64,000 nucleotides of DNA, from positions 5,447,886-5,511,885 of the forward strand of contig OX442436.1 of the NCBI GenBank assembly GCA_949361645.1, in the 5' to 3' direction. This DNA is from Spongilla lacustris. Lineage: Eukaryota; Porifera; Demospongiae; Spongillida; Spongillidae. Positions 1 to 11,449 of the stretch are shown here, in pieces. How positions within the stretch are numbered: position 1 is the first letter of the stretch; every line of letters begins with the position of its first letter. Below the pieces are notes generated by a model. The model saw only the letters and a list, made by a program, of their open reading frames with translations. It did no database searches and was not told where the DNA came from. A program made the translations under genes and the position numbers.

Positions 1-1690
1 CTTAGTTGGATGACTGAAGAGAACTCCTGTGCACCTCCTCAGGTGGGATACTGAACGGGAAAAACGCACCAACGTGCTATAATGAGGGCAAATAAAAAGA
101 CCTTGATCTGCCATCCATGATGCAAGGACTGAACCTGGGAGAATGCCCTGTGCATGACGGGTCATGTGAATCAACCACATAGTGGGGGCAACCAGGTCCA
201 AACACCCAGTTACAATGCAGGGTTTTTTATGTTGAGGTTGCAAACAAATTGGCTGTTGGTTGTGGCAATCAAGCAGCACCTGGTCTGTTAGGATAGTTGT
301 TATTGAGGCAGAGGGACTTGGTCTGTAAGCAATTGAAATGACAAGTTGTTGTGAGCTGACTGGCTGTGTGAATGATTGCGATTGATGAGATAGTGAATCC
401 ACTTGTGCATGGTAGCTGCGAATTCACTTGAGGTTGACCAGAATACCGAGAAGGTGATGAAAGGGAATCGGACAACAATGAATTAGACTCAGATAACGAT
501 GACGACAATAAATGCACTCTGTCTTGTTCTGCCGGCGCACATGGTTGCGATGGCGGTGCCGACAGCTGCAAAGTTGAATGGGGCAGTTGCGATTGCTGTA
601 ACAAAGCATCTTGTGAATTTAAATGCTGTGGGAGTGCAGGAAATGAATGCGAAGACGGTGTTGTTGATGACAAAGACACAGATGGTGGCAACACAGACTA
701 TTTTTAAAAGGCTGGCATGCAGCTGGTGCAGCATCGTTGACCAGCTATAACACATTTGCAACGTTTGCACTTTGCATTTTGACAGTTGCAGGGACAACAA
801 GGCTTTGAACTAACCTGATGTTTACTTTGCAGTAATTTGCGGTTGTTGACATCCGCAAAAGTGTTTTTGTACCTACACACACCGCGACGCCATTAAATGT
901 AAGGTAAGCTGCCATATTAGAACGGGTTTTTAAACGGACTGTACAAGTGAAACGCATCGTCTGGAGGATGTTTTAACACCACCAAGTGTCAGTACTGATG
1001 GATGCGCATCATACCATCGTTTTAAAAGTTTTGCAGCATCTTTTGTTTTGAGGGTTCGCGATGAGTGCCAAATTAGAACGGGGGGGTGTCGTAGCTTTTA
1101 AAATAGCTTCAATCGAACAGACAATCAGCAACAGCAACGTCGCCAACATATCTGGAAGTATCCGAAGTGCACAAAAAATACATTTGCGCTCTCTGTCTGC
1201 AACTATGTCATTTTCTGTTAGTTCGAGGTGTAGTGATTTTAAAAAAAGCCATGCATTGCAAGAGCTAGCAAAAGCCCTCCTTTTCCCCTCTTTCTATTCA
1301 TAAGTCATGAGACATAGATTTTAAGCTTAAAACTTTGTTATAAGTGGTTACGCCTAAGAGCTACTTCAAGTACCTCCATTGAAAATTACCGGAAGTGAGT
1401 ACTAAATGAGCCATAGCTTGCCTGGTGGAAATTGGCATCGCTAAGTTACGGTTATTACACAAATCTACACAAAAAAGAATGAGTTTCAAACCCCTACCTC
1501 TTCTACAGCCTCCTGGGAATCGCTGGAATTCAGCAAAACAAAACTTGTTTACCTGTACTTGGTTAAATTATAGTAATAAATACTAATTGGAAAATTATTG
1601 ATAGATGCGCGTATATATCATGCACGGCAGTACGTACGTGAAAACAAATTAACTACTTAGGGCGTAGCAACTGCGGTTATAGGCTGCGGT
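1..1690. other. Left-edge region without a recognised gene
   Basis: Short open frames exist on both strands (for example 499-750 plus and 269-694 minus), but they overlap, are low-complexity (Ser/Pro/Gln or Cys rich) and match nothing I recognise. Gene A should continue leftward through here on the minus strand, since its exon 2 ends at 1791 with a donor, but I found no further Ig or FN3 exon. This stretch is probably intron. Confidence 0.4.
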
Positions 1691-1691
1691 T

Positions 1692-1693
<2 letters not shown>

Positions 1694-1729
<36 letters not shown>
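1694..1729. repeat. Poly-C homopolymer, 36 bases
   Basis: An uninterrupted run of C lies about 60 bases downstream of the gene A exon 2 donor, so the minus-strand transcript would carry a G36 run early in the intron. The assembled length may be inexact. Confidence 0.9.
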
Positions 1730-1730
<1 letters not shown>

Positions 1731-1790
1731 TTTTTATTTGGCCAACCCGTTCTTAAATGGCAGTTTACCTTATTGTTAAACAAAACTCAC

Positions 1791-2426
1791 ATCTAGCCTT
1801 GGGCGCGCGGTAGTATACTCCCACTTCACCACATAGGCTGCAAATGGCGAAGTACAAGCGATGCAAGGTCCGATTTTCGTCGACGATATCGCAGCGATAA
1901 ATGCCTTCAGCCTCACCAAAGGGTTTCACGGGGTAGAGGTCCACTGACGTGGTCCCCACCAATTGCACAAATGCGATATCGGGGAACTCGTCTAGGCCGG
2001 GCAATGGCAGCGACACCATGCCGTCCGATGAAGGATGGAGGGCTGACCTCGTTGTGTTGATGACAGGAGCACCTGTAGGCCCGTACCACTGCTTCGACAC
2101 GGCGCTGACGTTTCCGCTCGCACTCAGCTTGCATCTGAGTGGCATCGCAACATGACTGCCGCAGGTCTTGAAATAACCATCGCACGGAATAAATGTGTAA
2201 AACTGGCCGAAGTATGTCACACTATTGTTAGGCAGCTGAACGCCATTGGCATAGTTACCTCTGTAATCACCCTTAATGAGGCTAGCATTTTGTCCTGCAA
2301 AAATAATAATAACAATAATAATAATTGAGCGTACATGCATGAACCGCCACCAATAATGCCTTATACACGCTTACCGTTATTGAGGCCAATGCATACGAAA
2401 ACGCTCAAAACCCCTAGCACCCACAT
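1791..2426 (-). CDS. Ig-FN3 receptor-like gene A, first two exons (partial)
   Basis: Two exons of a secreted or cell-surface Ig protein. Exon 1 (2375-2426) starts at ATG 2426 and encodes the signal peptide MWVLGVLSVFVCIGLNN, ending in phase 1 before GTAAGC. Exon 2 (1791-2294) starts after TTTGCAG, is 504 nt and also phase 1-1, and encodes an Ig-like module: a Cys in MPLRCKLSAS, then QWYGPTG, then the YRCDIVDEN-type Tyr-x-Cys. It ends at GCTAGAT before GTGAGT. The same exon pair occurs in gene B (23.3 kb) and gene C (48.1 kb) with identical phase and very similar donor and acceptor. Downstream exons are outside the window or were not found. The signal exon is too short for simple ORF finding; I placed it by homology among the three copies. 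Ligand and function are unknown. Confidence 0.75.
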
Positions 2427-2466
2427 GGTTGCGGAGAGCAATATTCGATACCGTATCTTTCATTCT

Positions 2467-2553
2467 AAATTTCATTCGATAACGCTAAATTTCATTCGAT
2501 GGGGAACGAGGTTCTATTCGATGGGGAACGAGGTTCTATTCGATGGGGAACGA
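2467..2553. repeat. Short tandem repeat, 22-bp unit
   Basis: The unit around TTCGATGGGGAACGAGG occurs three times after two degenerate copies. It lies just upstream of gene A exon 1, where a promoter or 5' UTR would be expected. Confidence 0.7.
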
Positions 2554-3639
2554 GGTGGTACGATGGTTTATGTACATCGATCACATCTGTAATTCGATCA
2601 AATTATTTAGATCGGCGCAATTTTCTAACCGATCGTTTGCATTAGACGCATTCGATTATGCGGATTCAACACAAAATTCTTTTTGATGGGATTAAATCAA
2701 TGGACATCGATTGATGATCGATCGATCGATCAATCTAAGCCCGTCCCCAGACCCCATACGTTGCGTATATGGGTCTGGCATCTCGAGTCGCAAGCGCTTG
2801 TACATTGTGGAATGCCTATCTACAACATCGCTTGACCACATCCGATGATTATCAAATTTATTGGAGCTACGTTGGGAAATCCACCTAAATCTAGATTTTG
2901 GATTACTCCAAAAAAAATCGAAAAAAGAGCAAAAAAAAATCCAACAAAAAGTCCAAATATCACCAAAAAAGCTACTTAAAAGCGAGGGGGGGGGGGGGGG
3001 GGGGGGGGGCAAGAAAAACTGTACGGACCCCATCATCCAGTATTGTAGAGTTTAAAGACGGGAGTACGAATCTGCTTTCAAAATAAAAATCGGACTTAAA
3101 AGAAAAAAGATATAATGGTTTTTTTAAAGGGGCGTAGGGGGTGGTACCCCCTGCTAAAATTACATTTTTAAAAGAAAATTTCACGTGTTTTTTTATCTTT
3201 TTTCTTTCGCTTCGAATTTACATGGGAGTTGCATGATTCTATTTCTCTCACCTAAAGGACTTCACTGAGATCCCACATACAATCGCTAGACACTTGTGAA
3301 ACAGGCAGCGAACGATTTAACATTTAACCCTCTCGTGGTAATTTCCTAATTTGGTTAGCTATGGATTGTGATAGGTGTGGCAAGCGCAACGATATTGTTA
3401 ATTAACGTACAACGGCAAGCAAACGGAAGACCGCAGAGATGAACCTGCAGAAAATGCAGCAATCGCAGCCACCTGCAGAAAAGAGGCAGCGGCTCCTGTG
3501 CACGAGCGCTGCAAATGCTGAGGAAACCCGTTGGGATTGCTTGCAATGAATCCCCGATTCCGTTGCCGTTGCTTGCGAGGAATCCGTTCATAGTGTAGCA
3601 GAGCAGAACCAGAGGTTGCCTAAGGCTAAGCCGTTCTGT

Positions 3640-4100
3640 CGGGGTATTTACCAGATGTGCCTTCGCCCTTCGTCCAAAACTGGGCATTTGCAGCACACAA
3701 GGTCGATCTAGTAAATGGTGCAAAAAAAAACATTCTGCTGGGGGACAGGTCCATTTGCCTATACAGAGCATTGGGAAAAGGTTCAGTTGCCAATGCAATC
3801 CATGCACCAACAGACCTGTTCCATGTCAAATATGCCTGAGCACAACAGGGACTGTACGCCACTATGTGTGGAGCTACTACTACTTAGACCACATGCATGC
3901 AGTCTATTCACCCAGGTCAAAAATTGACAGAGGAGGCCGCGAAGTATGCCATCCACAAAGATGAGTACCTAGGAGTACTGGGCAAAGAGTATACAGCAAA
4001 GGAGCAGGAGAAGAGGCTAAAGATAGACCTCACCAGGTTGAAGGATGATGCTGCATCTGTTACCAATCCCTCTGTTTGGAGCAGAGTTCTTGCAGGATAA
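3640..4100 (+). pseudogene. Broken zinc-finger-like coding piece, transposon style
   Basis: Plus-strand reading gives a Cys-rich stretch (CNPC, then PCQIC) followed by an aromatic/His stretch (YVWSYYYLDHMHAVYSP) near 3760-3910. After a frameshift near 3905 it continues as GQKLTEEAAKYAIHKDEYLG and stops at 4100. Spacing of Cys pairs and a His-x-x-His cluster resembles the small zinc-binding proteins that accompany repeats in invertebrate genomes. That resemblance is from memory and weak. The frameshift argues for a relic. G/C-tract repeats flank it at about 2990-3020 and 4258-4287. Confidence 0.3.
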
Positions 4101-4258
4101 TGTTGTGATAAGCATTATGTATTCATTGTAACGTGGTTTCTTCAGTGCTAATTGTGGTTACGCGTGGGTGAGAAAGGGGCGTAGGGGGTGGTGGGTACCC
4201 TTTTAAGAAATCCGACGATGGGTGCTCGATGGGTGTTTAAGAAATATTCCTTGCCCCT

Positions 4259-4289
<31 letters not shown>

Positions 4290-4469
4290 GCTTAAAAGCT
4301 ACCAAAATATTTACAAAGTTGGACAAAGTATATATCTCACTTCGTCAGGAAGCGAGTTACGAGATGCTTCATTGAAGGCTATAGCATTACTGACAGTTCA
4401 ACAGCATCTTCCAGGGTCTGTTCTTGTCGGTCGGTAAGCAAATTACGAAGTTGAGAGAAAGCCCTTTGG

Positions 4470-4932
4470 CTATAAAGGTATACCAGCACCTAACCACGCT
4501 TCCACAACTGAAAACCGACGCGCTTCAGATTCTGGGTTTCCCCTTTTTTCGTCACAGTTTTTACGGTGTTGCATCAGAATAGCCACATCAGCTTGTCTTC
4601 GTTTCTCCTTCTTTTGGAGTTGGATGTTGATTTTATGCTTCTTTGAATTGATGTGTTGTGTAACGTCCGACTTTTTGGTCGAATCAAAGCGATGACGACA
4701 GGGATCGCAAAATAACCTGGTGCGGGTGCGCGATAATATGAATGAACAAGTGAACAAGCATTACTCAATTTCCATTTACTTACTCCGCATTTGAGACAAT
4801 GAGGCCATGGTCTTTGAATTCGTATGCTCTTTCTGCAGAGGTTATTTTGATGATTTTCTTTGACCCTATGGCGCGACTTTGCTGAGTCTTCAACTTTCTT
4901 TTTCTTGCTTGTTTTGCTGGGGTAGCTTCCAT
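4470..4932 (-). pseudogene. CGGBP1-like / hAT-derived BED-type zinc finger gene, probably broken
   Basis: Exon 1 (4784-4932, ATG at 4932) is basic (ARKRKLKTQQSR) and ends before GTAAGT. Exon 2 (4470-4716, acceptor ACCAG at 4717) reads LFCDPCRHRFDSTKKSDVTQ, then a HINSKKHK His motif, a Lys-rich helix and VVEAWLGAGIPL. The order Cys-x2-Cys, His-x5-His, basic helix, then a V(V/I)xxxxxxAGIPL segment is that of CGGBP1, a DNA-binding protein derived from hAT transposase. The frame stops at a TAG after GIPL, where the family continues; an open continuation (YSQRAFSQLRNLL) exists in another frame. Either a frameshift or an unrecognised exon explains this. Start and splice sites are inferred. Confidence 0.5.
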
Positions 4933-5190
4933 TGTTCCAGGAATCTGAAGCGGCGCTGACACATTCTCCACAAGGTTGATAACGCGCTCGACAGTCTATA
5001 AGGTGAGTGATGCTGAAACAGAAATACCTAGTCTGGGGACCCGACTGATGGTTTGAGACTATCAGTCTGGTAACCTGCGCGTAACGAATTTGTTCCCTAG
5101 GAATGTTAATTGGTAGATATGAATATATTTGCGGGGTTTTGAGATATTATGTGAATTTGCTCAACCATTAGTCGGGTCCCCAGACTAGTC

Positions 5191-5599
5191 ATGGCGGCAA
5201 GCAGTATCTTATGCTTGGGTTGTGGAAGAGACATTTCAGAGACTCCAAAAGAACGGCGAGGCCTTGGTGAAGGTTCCTCTAATATCGTGGATGGTGTGGT
5301 CAAGTGTTGGCGTCAATTAGTGGAGCGAGAACCATCGTCCAAGGGTGTGTCGATTGAGAGCATCTTTGTCTGACCTGTCAAATTATGGGAAAATGTGCCG
5401 GAAGTGTTTTCGTCATTTCCAAAAGTATTTTGAATTAGAGAAAAAGCTTAAAAGCAACATCCAAGTTGCTATTAGAGCTGGGACAGCTACTACAGCACGA
5501 AAAAAAATGCGTGAAAATTGTAGCGGTATGTCTGAGCCGGCAATTACTATTGGCACCGAGTCACCATCAGTAACGGTGAATAACATGTTCACAATTTAG
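5191..5599 (+). pseudogene. Zinc-binding (two Cys-x2-Cys) protein inside the inverted-repeat element, frameshifted
   Basis: An ATG at 5191 opens MAASSILCLGCGRDISETPK and runs to a stop at 5373. The overlapping frame (5345-5599) continues with LSNYGKMCRKCFRHFQKY, then a Lys-rich helix and a Ser/Thr tail. Together they give Cys-x2-Cys, about 50 residues, Cys-x2-Cys, which looks like a single zinc-binding domain broken by one indel near 5350-5375. A short intron cannot be excluded. It may be the DNA-binding part of the element's own protein; no catalytic domain was found. Confidence 0.4.
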
Positions 5600-5713
5600 T
5601 ATAATTAATCACCATTCCCCCCCCCCCCCCTCCCCCCCCCCCCCCCCCCCCCTCCCCCCCCCCCCCCCCCCCCCCATGCAGATAATTGTCGATTATCCTT
5701 CGAAATCTAAGCG

Positions 5714-6633
5714 TTACTCAATGTTGACTGCTGGAAGAAGTTCGTATGTTTGCATATAAATTAACATACGAGGCATGTTAATTCGCTCATTTCTCAAACT
5801 TTTCAATAGCGGGTTAAATGTCTCCCTTATTGACTTGAACATTGAAACGGCAAACATTAAGTTTGCCTTGCAAGGACATACAGCAATAACAATAGGATTG
5901 TGCATCCCAAGAATCCTTGCAATTGTATGTCTTAGGTCATGAGTTGCTGTTGCAGTTAATACCATCATATTCACCCCCTCAGGTAATATGCTCCTGATCT
6001 CACCTATTCGAAGCAATGCACCACGAAATGTTTCACCCCTTTATAGTAAATGAAAATACGTGATTTAATTATATCCAGGTAGTAAAATGTGTTCTTACCA
6101 CTTCTTCACACAGTGAGCTTCATCAACAACGAAAACTTTAACTCTCTCTGCATAGTGTTTTTTCAGTATTAAACCTCTCCACTTGTGACTATCTAATAGC
6201 AATTCAGGAGTAAAGTAAACCAGGCTATAGTCCCCTCTTTCCACACTCTCCTTAACAAATGCAGATGTGGAGCTAGTGACAGCAGCAACAGCAAGTCCTC
6301 TTGCGGTAAAGCACTTCACCTATAACGAAGCATTGTACATGCAAGGCCTAATGCATGCATGCAGTCAATGATGTTCGCTTACTTGGTCTTGTATTATTGC
6401 GGTAAGAGGAGAAACCACAATAACTATCGAACGTTTCTCCGGTTCTAGGGCGGCAAGTCGAACATTACTGGAAGGCATGCGTAGCACAGGCTCTTTCCAT
6501 ATCCAGTAGGAAGAACAGCAAATACATCCCGACCGGTTGCTAATCCAATTACAACATCCATCTGTAAATCTTTAAGACCGCTATACCCAAGCTTTAAAGC
6601 AGCATTCTGTGCAGCTGCTCTGAGATCCTCCAT
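5714..6633 (-). pseudogene. RecQ-like DEAH helicase fragment carried by a transposon
   Basis: Three exons can be joined. Exon a (6383-6633, ATG 6633) holds the RecQ entry region and Walker A motif (LPTGYGKSLCYACLP). A one-base shift near 6455-6465 gives a stop after FDLPP, while the adjacent frame continues with EPEKRSIVIVVSPLTAIIQD, the motif Ia region. Exon b (6099-6319) carries the DEAHC box (VVDEAHCVKKW). Exon c (5714-6038) joins in phase (W-GETFRGALLRIG) and carries motif III (LTATAT). Donors GTAAGC and GTAAGA and matching acceptors are present. The frame ends at 5714 soon after QTYELLP, so helicase motifs IV-VI, RQC and HRDC are missing. It is a truncated, frameshifted relic inside the 5029-6810 element. 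Confidence 0.65.
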
Positions 6634-7375
6634 TTTGGATACACGTGGTTAGCTAATTCAACATTGGGTCAGACTTAAAAATATTCATGCATAAGGGTAG
6701 GGCTATAACAATATTCATGCTGCCGCAAGAATCTTGCAGTAGGGAACAAATTCGTTACGCGCAGGTTACCAGACTGATAGTCTCAAACCATCAGTCGGGT
6801 CCCCAGACTAGAAATACCTGTGTCATGTTCGCTTCATGCAATAACTTCGTCGAGCTCATCTGACTCCAGACTTGAGTCACCCGAATAGTTGGAGTCGCTG
6901 GACTCGCACTCAACTAGTTCTGCGGCTTCTGCCATTGACTGCGATGGCAGTTCACAACGCAACGATTGTGCAAAATCTTTCTAAAAATCCGTTAGTACCA
7001 CAAAAAAGCGGGCAACCTTTTATATTAGTTTTTAAAAAATCCAGATTAAATCCAAAAGCTAAAGAGTCCATTAAAAATCCGGATTTGGGCGGAGGGGCCA
7101 AGAGCTACGGCGGCACTTTTTTTTATATGGAACGCCGTTTGGGTCAAAATAGTCTAAATAGATCACATCTGTAATTCGATCAAATTTTTTTAGATCAACG
7201 TACAGTGGAGATAGTGATACTTGATCCTATAATTTTTCGGCTGTGTGTGAATTTGATTCATTTGAATTTATTTTCATGACAATACATAATCTAACAACAT
7301 AGCCTTATACACAGGTGTGTTAGATATGTGTTTCTCAATATACACTCACAATTGATCAGCATCACATGACTTTGC

Positions 7376-7408
7376 AGGGGGGGGGGGGGGGTGGGGGGGT
7401 GGGGCCTG
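7376..7408. repeat. G-rich homopolymer block
   Basis: A run of about 14 G followed by two interrupted G runs. It can form a G-quadruplex on the plus strand and lies about 50 bp before the TGCG array. Confidence 0.7.
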
Positions 7409-7456
7409 TCGTTTAACATGGGGCCCGGGCCGCCCGGCTGGTCACTTTTGTGTGTG

Positions 7457-8223
<767 letters not shown>

Positions 8224-9700
8224 ATTGATGTTTCGTTTTGATCATTGCGCAGGCGCAATATAATTGTATATGTTCCGAGCGGAATAGAATGTATAATTCA
8301 TAAATCGTATATAATTTCGTCAAATTCATTTTCTAAAATGTACAAGCAAAAGTCCCGGTGGCAGAAAAGAAAGGCCGGAAAGGGCTGTAAGAGAAGAGAA
8401 CCGCGCCGACCAAAAGACACGACTAAAATTTTGAAATGTTTAGGATATATCACAAACACCTTCACCGAAATGGCTAGGAACGACGATCGCGACCTACATA
8501 ACGATCAGTTCCAGTGCTGAGCATGAAATTGCATGGGTGCCGGTATTTGTCAAAAAGGAAATCAGGGGGCAAATTTGTTGGGTAGTTGCGCTTATAAATT
8601 GAAGTTTTGAGTGCACTTGGACTCTGTGCCGGATTTGCTCTGTTCGTCAGCAGCCAGCATTAGAAACATGTAATAAGTATTTGTTACGTATATGTCGTTA
8701 TTAAAGATAGGTCAGTGCAGAATTCGAGTGACACCACCATGCTAGCCGTGTTAAGAAATTAAAGTGTGGTGTATGTAGAAGATTTTTATGACCATGTCAA
8801 CAAAGTGGTCATGTATAACGTATAGATTACAAAAAAAAAAAAAACTCTTATAAAGGAAATTGACTCATACACATGTACATCCGGCATAGCTATACATGTA
8901 TGTGCGTATATTTTTAAACAAATATAGATTTCAGCATTCTTTGAATGTCTTCCACGTGCACGGTCTATGGTGCAGAAATTCCGTTTGTCAGCCTGCATTT
9001 GTCCCCTTTCCAGTTCTCAATAAACTACAGCAAAAAACAAGTGCCACTAAAATCCATCATATAGCATCAGGATTTATATGAGAAGCCGGAGTACTAACCT
9101 ATGTAGTAGCCTCAAGTGCGTTTCCATGCAAGCTGTGATTTTAACTACAAGCTTAAGGTTAATCACCTGATGATTGGATAGGTATGGACCATTTGTCTGA
9201 ATCCTGCTCGAGGGGCAAGGAGGTGGCCTGGAACCTTGCACCAAAAGAGTTGCATATCTTCTTTTCAAAGTGAAGGACTTGAGGCAAGAGGTAATGCGAA
9301 GATGGAGGAAATGATAGTTTGTCATTTATTCAATGGAAATTTGTCTTGGGCTGATTGGCTACATGCATGTGCATGAAATTCAACGAAAGTAAGTGATTTA
9401 TATATGCAAGCCAATGAAAATCTTGGTGTAATAATTTATTTCTGCTGAAACTGGTGATCAGTGGTGAGGAAAAAGTGATTTCTCAATGGGAAATGTTTGG
9501 TAGCATTATTGGGGGCTCGCAAAGCAACAGTACAAAGGGAGACACGAAGGACTGAACCTTACCTCATTTTCCAGAGTTCTGAACTTTACTGTGCTTGGTG
9601 TCTCATCAGTATAGAGAAAAATTGTATTTGTACACTATACTAAGGGGTTTTTTAATACTGCAAGTGCATGTTATTTTTTATGTACTCGTTTCCCATCGCA
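8224..9700. other. No recognised gene
   Basis: A plus-strand open frame at 8338-8520 (ATG 8338, about 60 residues, very basic, ending NDQFQC) is present but not recognisable, and nothing around it suggests splicing. The rest is AT-rich with short frames only. Confidence 0.35.
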
Positions 9701-9721
9701 ATATAATTATGTACATATTAC

Positions 9722-9872
9722 AGATCTATGCTTTGCGAACGAGCAGTCCCAGGATTGTCCTGATTTATGCGTTGCACACAAGCAATCCCAGGATTGCACG
9801 GCCAGTCCATGGTTTGTACCATAAACCATGGTCCATGGATCCAGGGTTGCGCAAATCCATGCTTTGCGCGTA
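9722..9872. repeat. Cluster of short palindromes
   Basis: ATGCTTTGCG-type words appear at both ends, and the middle contains CCATGGTTTG and CAAACCATGG-type palindromic words plus a duplicated TCCCAGGATTG. It could fold into a hairpin and may be a small decayed inverted-repeat element. Confidence 0.35.
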
Positions 9873-10183
9873 ACATATGCATGTAGGTAAATAATGTTAC
9901 ATAAATATACCGGCACGCAGTGTTTTTAATTTTCACCACATGCACCGGCTAACAACAAAAAAAATAGTTTATAACCCAACTACACGAAAGCGATATATTT
10001 TCCCCCTGTATGCTGTTTTATATCTACCGAATCCATCCCTAATGGGGCCCGGAAGGACTATATAGCCCTGGGGCCCGTGCCAGCTCTCGACGGCCCTGTG
10101 ACTTTGTGTTAGCCAAAGTGAACCAACTACAATAAGAAGTGTTAGGCGTATTTCTTCCTCATTTGTTAATGAATTCTTACGAA

Positions 10184-10268
10184 ACAAGAGTCGAGGTTGC
10201 CCCATCGTTTGCTCGAGTTGGATTTTAAGTCCGGTAAAAGGGAACTGTTTTATCGACGCAGACGCCAT
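10184..10268 (-). CDS. Possible first exon of an unrecognised gene
   Basis: An ATG at 10268 opens MASASIKQFPFTGLKIQLEQ and reaches a good donor (TTTC before GTAAGA) near 10184. No following exon was identified to the left and the peptide matches no family I know, so this may be chance. Confidence 0.2.
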
Positions 10269-10589
10269 ATTTTGAACTGTTTTGTGTTAGGCGAACCGTA
10301 TCGAATTGTGCTAATTGTACGATTCAAAACTTTGGAGGAGGATAGTAAAATGATGGCTGTATCGTAAGAGCACCTTTTTAGTCGTTAAAATGCAATCTGT
10401 AGCTAAAAAAAAATCGTTCAAAGAAACCCGGCTTGACACCATTTGCAATGAATACATTAAAATAGTTACGTTATCTAAGTTATTCGTTCACGGCTGAGGG
10501 CGTAGGTAAAGTTCGAACGAAATGATCACACCCAAAACACTCAGCGCGAATAGCTATCCAAACAACATAATCGGGAAACCTCTTAACTA

Positions 10590-11392
10590 TCGTCATGGCA
10601 TGGCAAAGAACACTGTTGCCAAAGGATAAGCCTCACCCCAGGCCTCAATGACGAGGGAGCTTACTATACAGTGCTCCCCATACCCCTTAGGTAGGCAGTA
10701 TCCCCCTCCCTCCCTACCCTAGCCTCCCATTTGCCCCCCTTTGAAATCCTGGATCCCCTCCTGGTATGTACCGGCTATAATACAATCTACAATCTAGGTT
10801 GAATATGTGACCACACCTTGTGTCCCTGATGAAGGGGTCACTAAATGGACCCCTCTGTCCTGCTGAGTTGATGGCTGCCACTTGGAACATGTATGAGGTG
10901 TAAGGTGTCAGTCCAGTAGCAGTGAAGTAGTACCCTGTAGTCTCAGCTGTGGCCATCACCCCATATGGCAGCCCATACCTCACCGAATACTTGAAAATCA
11001 TACTGTTCTGGTAGATACATGGAACAGAACTCCACCCAACAGTTATGGAGGTGGGGCTCCTGGCAACCTCATAGACAGTAGAGGGTGGTGAGGGAAGGGG
11101 TGATAGTAAGGAGCAGTAAATGTGGAGGAGGGGAATGGGTCAGAGGGATGAAAGATGAAATGACCCAGTGACGCAAAAGAGATAGCTTTGAAGTCTTACC
11201 TGCTGCAGGTGTCTGAACCTGGATGTTTGACACTGAACTGCTGCCATTTTTCATGGCAGTTACAGTCGAGTTGTATGTACTGTACGCCTGCATGCCCTGG
11301 AGTTTCAGTCGTTTTGCAGAGCCATCCAAATCATCTGTGCCTCTGTGGAAAATGGTTGGGCAGGGGCCCACATAGTTATAGTACATCCACAA
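10590..11392 (-). pseudogene. Relic of two FN3 exons (copy of Ig-FN3 exons 5 and 6)
   Basis: 11208-11390 matches the C-terminal two thirds of FN3 exon 5 of genes B and C (VGPCP, STYN, TAMKNG, donor GTAAGA). 10820-11085 matches FN3 exon 6 (YSVRYGLPYGVMATAETTGY, then AAINSAGQRGPFSDPF). The exon 6 acceptor present in both other copies (CCCTAG before CTCCTGG) is deleted, about 23 bp being missing near 11085. The exon 6 donor has lost about five bases and shifted phase. Exon 5 is truncated at 11392. Order and orientation match the functional genes. It is a decayed fragment of another cluster copy. Confidence 0.75.
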
Positions 11393-11449
11393 TGTAATTT
11401 CTATGAGGTTGTGGGTTATTACTAACAAACCTAATGTCTATTTGCGCCG

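Larger units (their letters stand above)
5029..6810. mobile_element. Inverted-repeat DNA transposon with 8-bp target duplication
   Basis: The left end (5029-5101) starts TAGTCTGGGGACCCGACTG. The right end (about 6738-6810) is its inverse, and the arms match over roughly 70 bp. The octamer GAAATACC lies immediately outside both ends (5021-5028 and 6811-6818). An 8-bp duplication fits hAT- or P-type insertion, so the superfamily is inferred. Another copy of the terminal motif lies internally near 5170-5187. The interior holds a RecQ-like helicase on the minus strand and a Cys-pair protein on the plus strand, both with frameshifts, separated by C-rich homopolymers (5616-5675). No transposase was recognised. 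Confidence 0.75.
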
